A stretch of DNA of 64,000 nucleotides from Hyaloscypha bicolor E. Its lineage: Eukaryota; Ascomycota; Leotiomycetes; Helotiales; Hyaloscyphaceae. The position numbers were made by a program, and so were the translations under genes. Under the pieces are notes generated by a model that worked only from the letters and a program-made list of their open reading frames with translations, ran no database searches and was not told where the DNA came from. Positions 21,067 to 32,300 of this stretch are shown here, in pieces (position 1 is the stretch's first letter; the number at the start of each line of letters is the position of its first letter). Where the stretch lies: assembly GCF_002865645.1 (NCBI RefSeq), contig NW_020194558.1:1392014-1456013 (forward strand), read 5' to 3'.

Positions 21067-21726
21067 TAATGTGTGTTAAAATGAAGCTTGATTTCTTGTG
21101 TTTTCTATGAAAGCTCCAGCTTCCTTAAAACTCTGGAAATTACGTCCCCACTTAAAAGTGGACCACAGAGCGCACGGCGCCCTGATTTCAACAATGTGAA
21201 ATGTGAAATGTGAAATGTGATGAGGCATGCGAGATTGCGAGAGGAAGCCTTATAATTACAGGCTTCTTATCGCTAAATTTTAGGGTAATAGTCGCTAAAT
21301 TATTACTAAAAAATTGGTACGTAACTGTTTTATACTATAGGGTGCGGCACAGATTTTTAGTAGGGTCCCCTTATTTTGCACTTACCCCCTTCCCCCTACT
21401 TCGTATATCCCCCCTCTCTTACCCCTATACTTATAGAGAGAGAAAAGAATTAAAGACAGTAAATATTTTAAGTAGTAATAAAGGTATAGGGAGAGGGGTA
21501 TAGTATATGGGCGTTTGCGATTTTTGGTGGGGTGAGCACGTCCCGTGCCGAGTCATAAGTCATAAGTCGTAAGTTACTGTAAAAGTTCGCTGGCACATCA
21601 CGTCCTTACTCGTTACGGCTTTCGGTAGCTGATGTGCGCACAAAACCCCAATAAAGGTGAAACGACAACTTTCCAATAACTCTCCATCAAATATTCTCAC
21701 ACCAGTTAATACACCAGGTCGGAGTT

Positions 21727-23158
21727 ATGGCATCTGAATCGATATTACAGTCGCGCAAACGGGCCTCCCCTCGCCAAGAAGTTAATATTGAGCAAGTCAC
21801 CATCAAGGCTTGCCCCAGCCGACCTTTCCAGGTTGACGAGATATCGAAGGTACAGGCAGGCAGAAGAGCCCGACTTACGCTCTTACTCTGGCACGAGCTG
21901 GGTGAGTACTTTCCATACAAAGGCCGCATCTCCCTCGGTAGAGTAGACAAGCTGAACAAACTGCTCTGAAGCGCCGTGGCAACAGTTAGTCCTTGTGTTT
22001 CAATAATCCTTCAAGAAAATGCTCAAAACTCAGCAGAGATAATGAATTCATCATCTCCGGCTACCGGTAGGTCACCCAACACTGCTTACATTCAAGGACC
22101 ATGATTCATAATGGCACAAACAGTCCTGCATCTGGATCTTTCCGCCAATCCATGAAAAGCTTGAGACACATACATAACGAAACAGGTACGTACCTCTCTT
22201 TGGACACTCCCCAGTGATCTAACTAGATTAAAAACTTTTAGTGAATATATACTCCCACCTGTTCGGGGCGGTCCTCTTCGTCACTCTTCCGTTTTATGTA
22301 TATGCCAAGGTTTATCCTCGCTATGTCAGCGCTCAACTGGGCGACATCATCGTTTTCTCCACTTTCTTCTTTGGAGTGGCCATATGCTTCTTTCTCTCGG
22401 CGTCGTATGTCCTTCAATACTATGATTCTCCATTCCCCCATTAATAGATGGGATGTTGCAGCTTCCATATTGTGGCGAACCTTAGTGAGTGTGTAGCAGC
22501 ACGAGGAAATCAACTTGATTATGTAGGTGTTGTGGTTTTGATGTGGGGATCCACCATTCCTTCCATCTACTATGGGTTTTACTGTGACCCAAACCTCCAG
22601 GTACTATACTGGTTAGTGGTCAGTGACTATCTCGTTTCATCTCCCTCTTCTTCTCCGAATATCTGAGGGGTTAAGAACACGGAGGCTAACAAACTGCGTA
22701 TGTAATGCGCACAGCGGTACAGGTCACCATATTAGCAGCTGCTTGTGTTGCTGCAACTCTCGATCCACAATTCCGCCATCCGCGTCTTCGGCCGTATCGG
22801 GCAGCGATGTATTCTGGCTTGGGTCTTTCTGCGATCATATTCATCAGTCACGGGGTTGCGATTCATGGCTGGGAGATCCAGAATCATAGAATGAGTCTGG
22901 GCTGGATGGGATTGATGGGTGGATTAAACCTCATAGGCGCGTCAGCTTATGCCACCAGGGTTTGTTGCTCACCTCTTTCGAGTTACATATTTTGACCTAG
23001 TCTAGATTCCGGAAAGATGGTATCCCCGGAGACATGATATATATGGCAGCAGTCATCAGATTCTCCATTTCATGGTTATCTTCGCTGGACTGACACATAT
23101 GATCGGCTTGCTGAGTGCATTCGATTATCTGCATACTCAGATTAGTCCCTGCACATAG
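21727..23158 (+). CDS. PAQR/hemolysin-III family membrane protein
   Basis: Eight exons join in frame to 990 nt (329 aa): 21727-21901, 21972-21984, 22037-22066, 22124-22185, 22242-22404, 22462-22618, 22723-22959 and 23006-23158. The assembled protein carries PAQR landmarks in order: [23 protein letters not shown], the hallmark HNETVNIYSHLFGA, SASFHIVAN with the first likely zinc-binding His, GNQLDYVGVVVLMWGST, SHGVAIHG, and GSSHQILHF with the HxxxH pair. Seven hydrophobic segments are expected and seen. Exon 2 is only 13 nt, yet including it restores the conserved residues between WHEL and DNEF. The family comprises membrane receptors and hydrolases linked to sterol, zinc and lipid metabolism (yeast Izh proteins, AdipoR). 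The exact role here is unknown. It is the last intact gene before the AT-rich block. Confidence 0.85.
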
Positions 23159-23277
23159 GTGGAACATTGGCTGTGGGGAAGATGACTTTGACCTATGCAC
23201 ATTTATGAGCGTCGAGCTCGCCAGTAGACTCATACTTCCGCGGGGAGTATAAGTGACAGGGAGAGAGATAAAGCGTT

Positions 23278-23550
23278 ATGTCGATAGACGAATTCTCTCT
23301 CAAAGTCAAAGAGGTAGTCAACCAACTTTCTTCCTGTGATACTAGACCGTTTCCAGTATGGTACCGAGATTTCTTCATAGCAACAGTATTGTCGATTGTA
23401 GATACAGGATATCTGGCGCCACTGATTGAGAAAGAGAAGGAGCATGTACAGTGCCCTAGGATGATCTTAGAGGATAGTGCTGCCAAGGGCTTCAAGAACG
23501 CATTGAAGCATAAATTCAGTAAGCTGTTTCGGCCAATGTCGAGATGCTGA
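23278..23550 (+). CDS. Small hypothetical ORF
   Basis: This 90-codon ATG frame begins MSIDEFSLKVKEVVNQLSSC and ends in a basic tail. It lies 119 bases downstream of the PAQR stop codon. No family is recognised and antisense frames of similar length exist. It may be a remnant or chance. Confidence 0.25.
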   Translation: MSIDEFSLKVKEVVNQLSSCDTRPFPVWYRDFFIATVLSIVDTGYLAPLIEKEKEHVQCPRMILEDSAAKGFKNALKHKFSKLFRPMSRC

Positions 23551-24450
23551 GTTGTTCTGACCGTATATGACTCTGTAGAGGTCTCCTAGAGACTTTTGAG
23601 AGCTGACATGATCAGCGTTGAAGTCGATGGGTCGGAATGATACATTACCAGTTGACATCGCCTTGTTGAGTTACATCAGAGCTGCCGGAGCCATTGTCAT
23701 TATTGAGATTCCGCAAGCTGAATTCCTCAACACAACATCGAGCAAGAGTCTCTGTTCAAAGCCCTTACTGGCTGGATGCGCCTTCGGTCAGCCTCGAGGC
23801 TCGTCCGGAAACTCGCATAGACAATTCTGTACTTCGAACTTCCCACTTCGGCTGGGGGTCGTCATCTCGACCGTCCGCCTATAGAGTACGTGATCCGAGA
23901 ATGGAGAGTGAAGGAAGAGAGAACATACCAGACAATGAGCACATGGTGTAGTAGTCACCTATACCCAGTTTGTGCAGTTGTAAGTTAGCCAGTACTTGCA
24001 GCGCTACTTGTAATACCCTCCTGAGCCAGACATTTTGGACAATGAGATGTGCAAGAAAGAAGACTCAAATAAATGATCAACTGGACAGGACTCTCACGTT
24101 ACGGAGGGTATACTTGTAGTCCCCATGGACATTCGACCTGATGATGGCTCCCATTCCACAATATTTGGAGCAATTGGCTAGGACGTTGACGAATCCACTC
24201 AGTAGGGCTATCCGTTGAGCTGCAGCAGCGCCCGCCCTTCCATGATCAAATATACCGCAAAATTGCAGCAAATCAGAAGCCTTCGATCAGGAATTAGAGA
24301 TTATGATTTGCTTAAAAATGTCGCTTACATCGTAGCAGGGCAAAATAATATAGCGAGATTAAATTTGCTAGGGTATCCAGCCACAATGGGTTGTCCCAGC
24401 TAGGCCATATTGGCCTGGCCCCTCCATTTTTATATTATAAAGCTTCAATT
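23551..24450. other. Transition region without a confident gene
   Basis: Normal-composition DNA becomes gradually AT-richer. A 64-codon minus-strand frame (24077-24271) with FCGIFDHGRAGAAAAQRIAL has a protein-like look and may be the end of a decayed gene, but no complete structure could be built. A 15-bp palindrome centred on CATATTG is seen near 24404. Confidence 0.4.
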
Positions 24451-24615
24451 TTACCATAACGCGTCTGCAAAATGGACCATCATCTCATTCTCAATGTCCC
24501 TACTCCCAAAGCTAAGAAGCAAACGTCAAGGAATAACCGCTTATATATCCAGACCTTATTCCACTACGCTGGCTTTACCGTCGATTAAATCCTCCTTCAA
24601 CTTTACAATCTTATG

Positions 24616-25410
24616 CGCCGACAAGTCGAATGCGCGCTTGAAAATCCTCTTATACCAAAGAAGAATTAACGTGGGCGAAAACCATTCCTTAATATATCTC
24701 GGCAAAAGCTCCTTATCGATTAGGTATATGCATTAAAAGTCTATTGTCGAATCCCGTAAGATAAAATACCATTTATATCTGGGTAAGACTGTGGAGTTAA
24801 TGCGATTCGGGCTGCTTTTAAGAAAGGCTTTGCAAAGCAAGATGCAAGGATAAGGCCACTAATCTCTGAGAAGAACCGTATTCTTTGTCTTGAATTCGCG
24901 CGAGAGCATATTAATTGAATAGACAAGCAGTGGGCAAGTGTCTTATAAAGTAACGAGACGTGGGCTATACCGGGAAAAAATAAGAAGACAAAGATTATAC
25001 GGCGAATTGGCATGTCAGAGCTCTTTTACCTGAATTACATAAAACCATATTAGTAAAGAAGAATCGGGTAAATATTTTGGGGATATATAAGTAAGTTATA
25101 CGGCAAAGGGCCTTACTTATTCTGGGAGAAGAGCTAGGGGAATATTAACTCGGCCTCTTATTGCGAGTAAATCCTTTATTTATTTAAGAAGTATATGCAA
25201 TTGCATTCTAGGCTCGTTTTTTAATAAGATAATATAGGAGAACACGCAATTACTATAATAACCTTATAATTTATTTACTATAATATCTACCTGATTAAAT
25301 AGCTTCCCTACTCTCTAGATCTTAATTCAATTGAGATTATATGAGACAAGCTAAAGAATTATATCCAAGCAGGAAACCCTTTTATTTACAAGTGTAATAG
25401 GCGCACGTAA
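24616..25410 (+). mobile_element. RIP-mutated Tc1/mariner (Ant1/Tan-like) transposase
   Basis: One reading frame runs from 24616 to about 25410 with no frameshift but many stops, most where Trp or Gln is expected. Conserved blocks follow the fungal Tc1 order: RRQVECALENP (helix-turn-helix end), RAAFKKGFAKQD, PLISEKNRILCLEFAREHIN, SNETWAIPG (SDETW in active relatives, catalytic Asp changed to Asn), GKGPYLFWEKS, the second Asp in a DN pair, and LDLNSIEII with the third Asp. All lesions seen are of the C-to-T or G-to-A kind. The terminal inverted repeats were not found, so element limits are unknown; homology may begin near 24450. It cannot encode active protein. Confidence 0.75.
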
Positions 25411-25715
25411 TAAAGCATGAGTGAATATTAGATACCGTGAATTTGGTTTCTTATTTTAGGTAATCCTTGCATCGGGATCGCACAAATCGCGCAGGATTAT
25501 ATTTCCTAATTAAATAAAGGGCTTCGTATACTTGGCTAAGCACTAGATGTTACAATTCAGCTTTCCACCTGGTCAGCTGACATAATTGTATAACTGGCAT
25601 TACCCATATCTCGTTGCCCATATCCCGCCATGTCCCGTTACTTCCAGGTCACATGACTACGCACGTAACACGGCCGCATTGCTAAGGAAACATGCTTGGA
25701 ATGCACTAGAGATAT
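25411..25715. other. Border of the AT-rich block
   Basis: About 300 bases of mixed composition contain patches with normal GC (25560-25700). No gene is seen. From about 25,716 onward the sequence becomes almost purely A/T-rich. Confidence 0.5.
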
Positions 25716-27110
25716 TTAGAATACTAAGCCCCTTATAGGCTAGTATATTATAGAATATATACTTTTTCTTATAATTTCCTATATTCTAGTTTTTTATTCT
25801 TTAGCTATAAATCGTCTTTATAAAGAATCTTTTATTTTATTTTTTAAGTATTAAATATTATATTTATAATAATATTTAAAGCTTACTTTTTTAAATATTA
25901 TAAAGAATTTCAAATAAATTAATTTATAATTATTAGAAATAAAAGCATTACTAAAATAATAAAACCTCAGAAATATAAGTAATAGGCTTTAGAATAATAA
26001 AAGCAAAAGCTTTAAAACCCTTAAAAAAAATTAGATATTTAAATCTTTATAAATATATATTAGTAATATATTAGAATTTTTTTTCGAAAATTCGAAAATT
26101 CAAGAATTTTATATAAAGGCTATTCTTTAATTAAATTCTAAAATAATAGATATTTATAAACTAGTAATTTAATTATTACTTTTAAGCTTTATTTTATAAT
26201 CTTATAAGCTTTATATTAATAATAAAATTATTAAAAAATATATTAAAAAAAAGTATAATAAATTAATTTTCTAAAATATTATATAATTCGAAATAATATT
26301 AACTTTTATTAAGGCTTTTAAGGCTTTTAAAGCTTTTATTAGTTTATTTTATTTCATTAATAGTTTTTTTTATATTAAATATCTTATTAATATTTCTAGA
26401 AACTTTATAAATAAATTTATAAAAATAAAGCCCTTTATTTTTATTATAAAACTTCTATATATTAAAAATCTTATTATTATTAGAAAATTATATAAATAGG
26501 CCAAGAAGCCTAATTTCTTATTTAAAAATATTAATATAATTATTACTAATTATTAAAAAGAATTAAAAAGCTATTATATATAAAATTAATTATAAAAATA
26601 TTTAAAGCCTTTTTAATAATATTAAGCTTTATAATACTAAACTCGAAAAGAATATTAAGTATTATATAGCTATAATAAATCGATATATAATAACTTTAAT
26701 TATTTTAGCTTTATTTATTTCTATTATTTTCGTTTTTGTTTTTTAAAATATTTTTTAAAAATTTCTCGAATTATTTTATTTTTATTTTTATTTAAAATTT
26801 CCTATATTTTATATTTTCTTTAAAGATATTAAAATTATTAAGCTTTTAAATTTAATTCTTTTTACTAGAAATTATATTATTTTTAATAATTAGTTAATTT
26901 AGATTAAAAATAAATTATAAAGTAATATTAATTTTTTTTTTTTAAAAAAAATTTAAGATTATTTATATTTCTAATAAATTTATAAGTAATATTCTTACTT
27001 TAACTAACTTTTATATTAATAAAAATAGTTTAAATTAGTAATATTAGCTTTTAAAGTTATAGAAATTAATATATATATATATATATTATTATTAATATAA
27101 CTATTTTTTT
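25716..27110. repeat. AT-rich repeat unit, copy 1
   Basis: This segment matches 27787 to about 29340 along its length. It opens with AAGCCCCTTATAGGCTAGTA (AAGTCTCTTATAAGCTAATA in copy 2), and the two share words such as AAAGAATTTCAAATAAA and AATATTTCTAGAAA in the same order. It is heavily RIP-like. I could not identify a protein family in any frame. Confidence 0.55.
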
Positions 27111-27140
27111 AAAAGTTATATATATAATTATAAAACTAGA

Positions 27141-27215
27141 AATATAAAATATAAATAATAAAATATAAATAATAAAATATAAATAATAAAATATAAATAA
27201 TAAAATATAAATAAT
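27141..27215. repeat. 14-bp AT tandem repeat
   Basis: About five copies of AAAATATAAATAAT lie head to tail. Confidence 0.85.
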
Positions 27216-27730
27216 ACTAATTAAATAATTATATTAGCTAATTAAATTAAAAGCTAAATTATAATAATATTTAAAAAGCTAAGCCCTTTATAAGCTAATA
27301 TATTATAAGATATATATTTATATTTATATTAGTTTTTTCTTTTTTAGTTTTTCTTTTTTAGTTTTAAATTATTTTTATAAGAAATTTTTTATTTTATTTT
27401 TTAAGCTTTAAATATTATAAAATTTATTTCTAAAAATATTTATAATAGAATTAATTTTAGAAAAATATTTATTATAAAATTAAAATTAGATTTTAAAAAT
27501 TACTTTTAAAAAAAATATAAATTAAATATTCGAATTTTAAAAAGTTTTTTTTAATTTTTAATTTTTTTAAAATATTATATAATAGCTTTTAATAAATAAT
27601 ATTAAGTTTATTTTTAAAGCTTATTATATAAAAAAAATCTAATTTTATTTTAGAAAGTTTTTATTATAATTTAGCTTTTAATTTTATTAGCTAATATAAT
27701 TATTTAACTAGTATTATTTATATTTTATTA
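27193..27730. repeat. Inverted AT-rich arms (possible decayed TIR element)
   Basis: About 70 bp at 27193-27268 recurs inverted at about 27661-27730, sharing TAATTATATTAGCTAAT and AAAAGCTAAATTATAAT words. The 400 bp between them resembles 34790-35110. It may be a RIP-mutated non-autonomous element, but AT-rich composition makes chance matching easier here. Confidence 0.4.
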
Positions 27731-27786
27731 CTTTCTAGTTATATAATAATATATATAATATAATAATTTTATTATAAAAATATATT

Positions 27787-29340
27787 AGAAATATTTAAAA
27801 AGCTAAGTCTCTTATAAGCTAATATATTAAAAAAAAATTTATAGCCTTTTATATTCTAGTTTTTCTTTTTTTAGCTTTAAATTATTTTTATAAGAAATCT
27901 TTTATCTTGCTTTTTAAGCCCTAAATATTATATTTATAATAATATTTAAAGCTTTTTTTTTTAATTTTATAAAGAATTTCAAATAAACTAATTTAGAATT
28001 ATTAGAAATATAAGTAATAGATTTTAAAATAATAAAAGTAAAAAGATTTAAAATTTTAAAAGAATTAAATATTTTTATTTTTATAAATATATATTAATAA
28101 TATATTAGAAATTCTTTTAAAAACCTAAAAATTAAATTTTTTTATATAAAAACTATTTTTTAATTAAATTCTAGAATAATAAGTATTTATAAACTAGTAA
28201 TCTAATTATTACTTTTAAGCTTTATTTTATAACTTTATAAGCCTTATATATATATTAGTAATAAAATTATTAAAAAATAATAATAAAAGAAAAATATAAT
28301 AAATTAATTTCCTAGAATATTATATAATTTGAAATTATATTAACTTTTACTAAAGCTTTTAATAAGGCTTTTAAAGCTTTTACTAGTTTAGATTATTTTA
28401 TTAATAGCCTTTTTTTAAATTAAATATTATATTAATATTTCTAGAAAATTTATAAATACATTTATAAAAATAAAGCTTTTTATTTTTATTATAAAGCTTT
28501 TATATTTTAATAATTTAATTATTATTAAAGAACTATATAAATAAACTAAAGAATCTAATGACTTATTTAAAAATATTAATATTATTATAACTAATTACTA
28601 GAAAAATATTTAAAAGGCTTTTATATATAAAAATATCTATAATAATAATAAAAGCCTTTTTAATAATATTAAGCTTTATAATATTAAACTTAAAAAGAAT
28701 ATTAAATATTATATAATTATAATAAATCGATTTATAATAACTTTAGCTACTTTTACTTTATTTGCTTTTATTATTTCTATTTTTTTTATTCTTACAAATT
28801 CTTTTCTAAAATTTCCCGAATTATCTTATTTTTATTTCTATTTAAAATCTCTTATATCTTATATTTTCTTTAGAAATACTAAAGTTATTAAATTTCTAGA
28901 TTTAATTCTCTTTATTAGAAATTATATTATTTTTAATAACTAGTTAATTTAGATTAAAAATAAGCTAAAAAGAAATACTAATTTATATTTTTTTTTAGAG
29001 AATCTCAAAATTATTTATATTTCTAATAAATTTATAAGTAATACTTTTACTTTAATTAACTCTTATATAAATGAGAATAATTCGAATTATTATTATTTGC
29101 TTTTAAAATTATATTTTTATTTAAAAAGAGCTATATTTTAATTCTAATAAAATATAAAATACTTATTATAATTTTAATAAACTTTAAATATATTTTAATT
29201 AAATATTTCAAGAGTTTTATATTTTCTTTTTATAATTATTTATAAAAAGCAATATTAGTTTTTAAGATATTAAATATAAACTAAACGAGAAGCTTTTATT
29301 AAAGCTTTAGAAATTAATACATATATATTATAATAATTTC
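27787..29340. repeat. AT-rich repeat unit, copy 2
   Basis: This is the partner of 25716-27110, collinear over about 1.4 kb with transitions and small indels. No coding frame is identified. Confidence 0.55.
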
Positions 29341-32300
29341 TTTATTAATATTATTTACTTTATTTAATACTATATTATTAATAATTAATAAATTAAGGCT
29401 ATATATAAGAAAACCAAGAAATATAAGAAAATAAAAGCTAATTTAACTAAATTTATTTCTAGTATTATTTATACTTTTTTATACTTTTAAAAAGAAATTT
29501 AAAGAGCTTATATTTATTACTTTTATTAAATATTTTTTTTTTTAAAAGTATAAATAATATTTTATAAAAACTAAAAATTTCTTAGTTATTAAATATTACT
29601 TATTTAAATATAATAAGAAAACCAAAATAGCTTTCTTTAAAATTAAGCCGAGCCTAGTTCTTATTTTAGTAAAATATCTAATTTCTATTTTAGTATAGTA
29701 TTTAGAGAATTTAGGCTTTAATTCTAATATAAAACCAGAAAATAAGTACTTTTAAAAAAGTTTTTATTTTAGGAACTTATAATATTAATTTAATAAAAAT
29801 TTATTTAATTTATTTAATTTATTTAATAAAAGAAAATACTTTTATAATATCTTATATTATTAGTATAAATAAATTAAAAATTGAGTTTTCTTTATTTATT
29901 AATATTAAAATAAATAATTATACTTTTATTAATATAAAACTTATTTATCTTATAAAATAATTCTTAGAAATAAAATTATGACTTCTTTTCTTATTTTATA
30001 TTATATATGATTTTAATAAAAATCTAATTAAATTTATTAAGAAATATTTAGGAATTTTGTTTTTTATAATAAATATATTAATAATAAATATATTAATAAT
30101 AAATATATTAATAATAAATATATTAATAATAAATATATATTTAGTAATTCTAATTTATATACCAAATTACTAATATATTTAAGGATCTTAAATAGACCTA
30201 TAAATTTTAGCTTAAGCTTTCTTATTTTAAGTTTAATATTTCTTATTAATAATATTATTTAGGCTTTTTTAAAATAGTATTTAGCTAACTAGTATTTATT
30301 ATAATAGATTTCCTAGTTATTTTATATATAATACTATAAGTTTTTAAGCTTTTCCTACTTTATTTTAAGGGTTTCTAGCCTTTTATATATAGCTAATATT
30401 TTTTCTATAATTCTATTTTCAGGATTTTATAGAAATTAAGAATAATATTTATAATATATATAGAAAAATATATCTTATAAAATCTAATATTTTAAGTTAT
30501 TATATATAAATTCTATAAAAAATAATTTCTTAAACTAGTTATTCTTTTAAATATTATAATAATATTTCAGGTAATATTCTAGGGCCTGATTTTGCCTTTT
30601 TATTTAATTATTTATCTAAGAATAATAAGCTATATTCAAATACTATTTATATATTAAATAAAAGTAGAAAGCAGACTAGAACTAGCTAGTAAATACTATT
30701 TCTTAATCGGAAATAATTCTATTAGAAGAGTTAAAGATTAAGAAAATATATTTCTATATAATCTTAGTAAGTTCCGGAAAGTTAATTATTTTATAATATA
30801 TAATATATCTTGCTATTTTAGAGTACTAGTTAATAACTATAAGAATTATATTAAAATCGGGACCTTTTACCGGGTTTTTATATAGTAATAAACCTATAAT
30901 AAAATTTATAGAGATCTTATCCCAAAGTCTTTTAAGCTATAATAAATTACTAAGCAAATTATATAGTAAATGCCTCTTGGCCTTAATTCTCTAGTAAATA
31001 TTATATTCTTAATAATACTTGCAAATATTTTCTTTTATATTTTCCTAATACTAGAATCTTCTAAAAAGCTTAAGAGTTTTCTCTATTCTATAATATCTGG
31101 CTATTAGGTTATTATAATAAAACTTTATAACTTTTTAATATAAAGCAGGATTATTAGATATAATAATACTTAAATAATACCTAAATAAGCCCGAATTATT
31201 TTTCCAGATTTCTTTTCTCTTAATATCTCTCTTATTAAGCCTCTATTTCAAAATATTCTAATATTAAGAATTATTTCTTTAAGTTATTTAGATAATATCT
31301 AGAAGGAATTTAGATAAAGAGGCTAGTACTATAGCTCTTTTAGTAGCCGTATATATTTATATATAAAGAATTAGATATTTATAATTATCTAATTTAAAAA
31401 CTCGAAAAACTAAGAAATCTTTAATTCTATTAAATAATATAGTTATAAATACTTCTATTACCTTAGCTATAGTAATAAAATCTTTAAGGCATTTTTCTAT
31501 ATCTTGCTTCTTAACTAATTCTATAATTAAGGAATTTATAAGATAATCTATTTATTTGTTTTATAATAAATATTTCTTTTTAGCTATTATAAATATAATA
31601 AATATTAAATAATACTTATTCTAAAAAGAGAACTCTTTAGATATTTATAAGGACCTCTAAATTATAATTATAAAAGCTTTTTTTAGCTTATTTTAAAAAG
31701 CCGGAAATCAAGTTATATTAATAGAACCTTTTTTATAATTAGGCCTTTTACTAGATCTATTTACTAGGTTTAAGGTATTTCTATAATAAATAATATTAAA
31801 ATTATATATTATAAAATATATTATCTAATATATTTAATAGCTCTCTAGATATTTTATTTCTATAAAATATTAGAAATTATTATAATTTATAATAATCTTA
31901 ATTATAAACCTGAATTCTTTAAGGTAATAATATTAATATTTAAAGGCTTTAATAATTATAAGTAGCTCTCTATTATAAATATTATAGTTATATTTAATTC
32001 CGGAGAATTTCTGGAATTAAAATACTATTAGATATTAGTATTTTTTCTGGCTATTACTAAAATTAACTTATTATAAAATAGTATTAGTAATTGCGAATTT
32101 TAATATATTAGTTTTAATACAAATTTTCTTAAAAGAATTAAAATAAACTAAAATAGGTATTATAGTAAAAGCTTTTTTTAAAGTCTTAAAGCTTTTAGCT
32201 ATTTTATTTATCTATATAAAGAAACCGGATTTCTGGCTCTTTTCTATTTCTTTTAAGAGATTTATTAAGCCTATAATTACCTGAGAGTAATAGTAAATAA

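Larger units (their letters stand above)
20438..21599. mobile_element. About 1.16-kb inverted-repeat element
   Basis: The outer ends are inverted copies. GATGYRCCAGC-GAACTTTTA followed by ACTTACGACTTA is at 20438-20470 and, reversed, at 21562-21599. A second, inner inverted pair of about 110 bp (about 20866-20975 against 21408-21531) shares CCCCACCAAAAATCG and ATTACTACTTA words. The centre holds G-rich and AAAAGTG/AAATGTG tandem repeats. I find no transposase. The left arm is lengthened by a nested 123-bp element and by about 215 bp of additional sequence absent from the right arm. Confidence 0.65.

Noticed and set aside
21727..21969. A separate 80-aa gene at the PAQR start
   Set aside because: Its first 58 codons are exon 1 of the PAQR gene; the remainder reads through a GTGAGT donor into the intron.
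24077..24271. Possible small secreted protein on the minus strand
   Set aside because: The composition is suggestive, but no signal peptide, start exon or family could be established, so it is not listed as a gene.
1..25000. Secondary-metabolite gene cluster
   Set aside because: No polyketide synthase, NRPS, terpene synthase, P450 or cluster regulator was recognised among the genes.
27141..30140. CRISPR-like array suggested by the evenly spaced AT repeats
   Set aside because: The 14-15 bp units are contiguous without spacers, and the context is eukaryotic.
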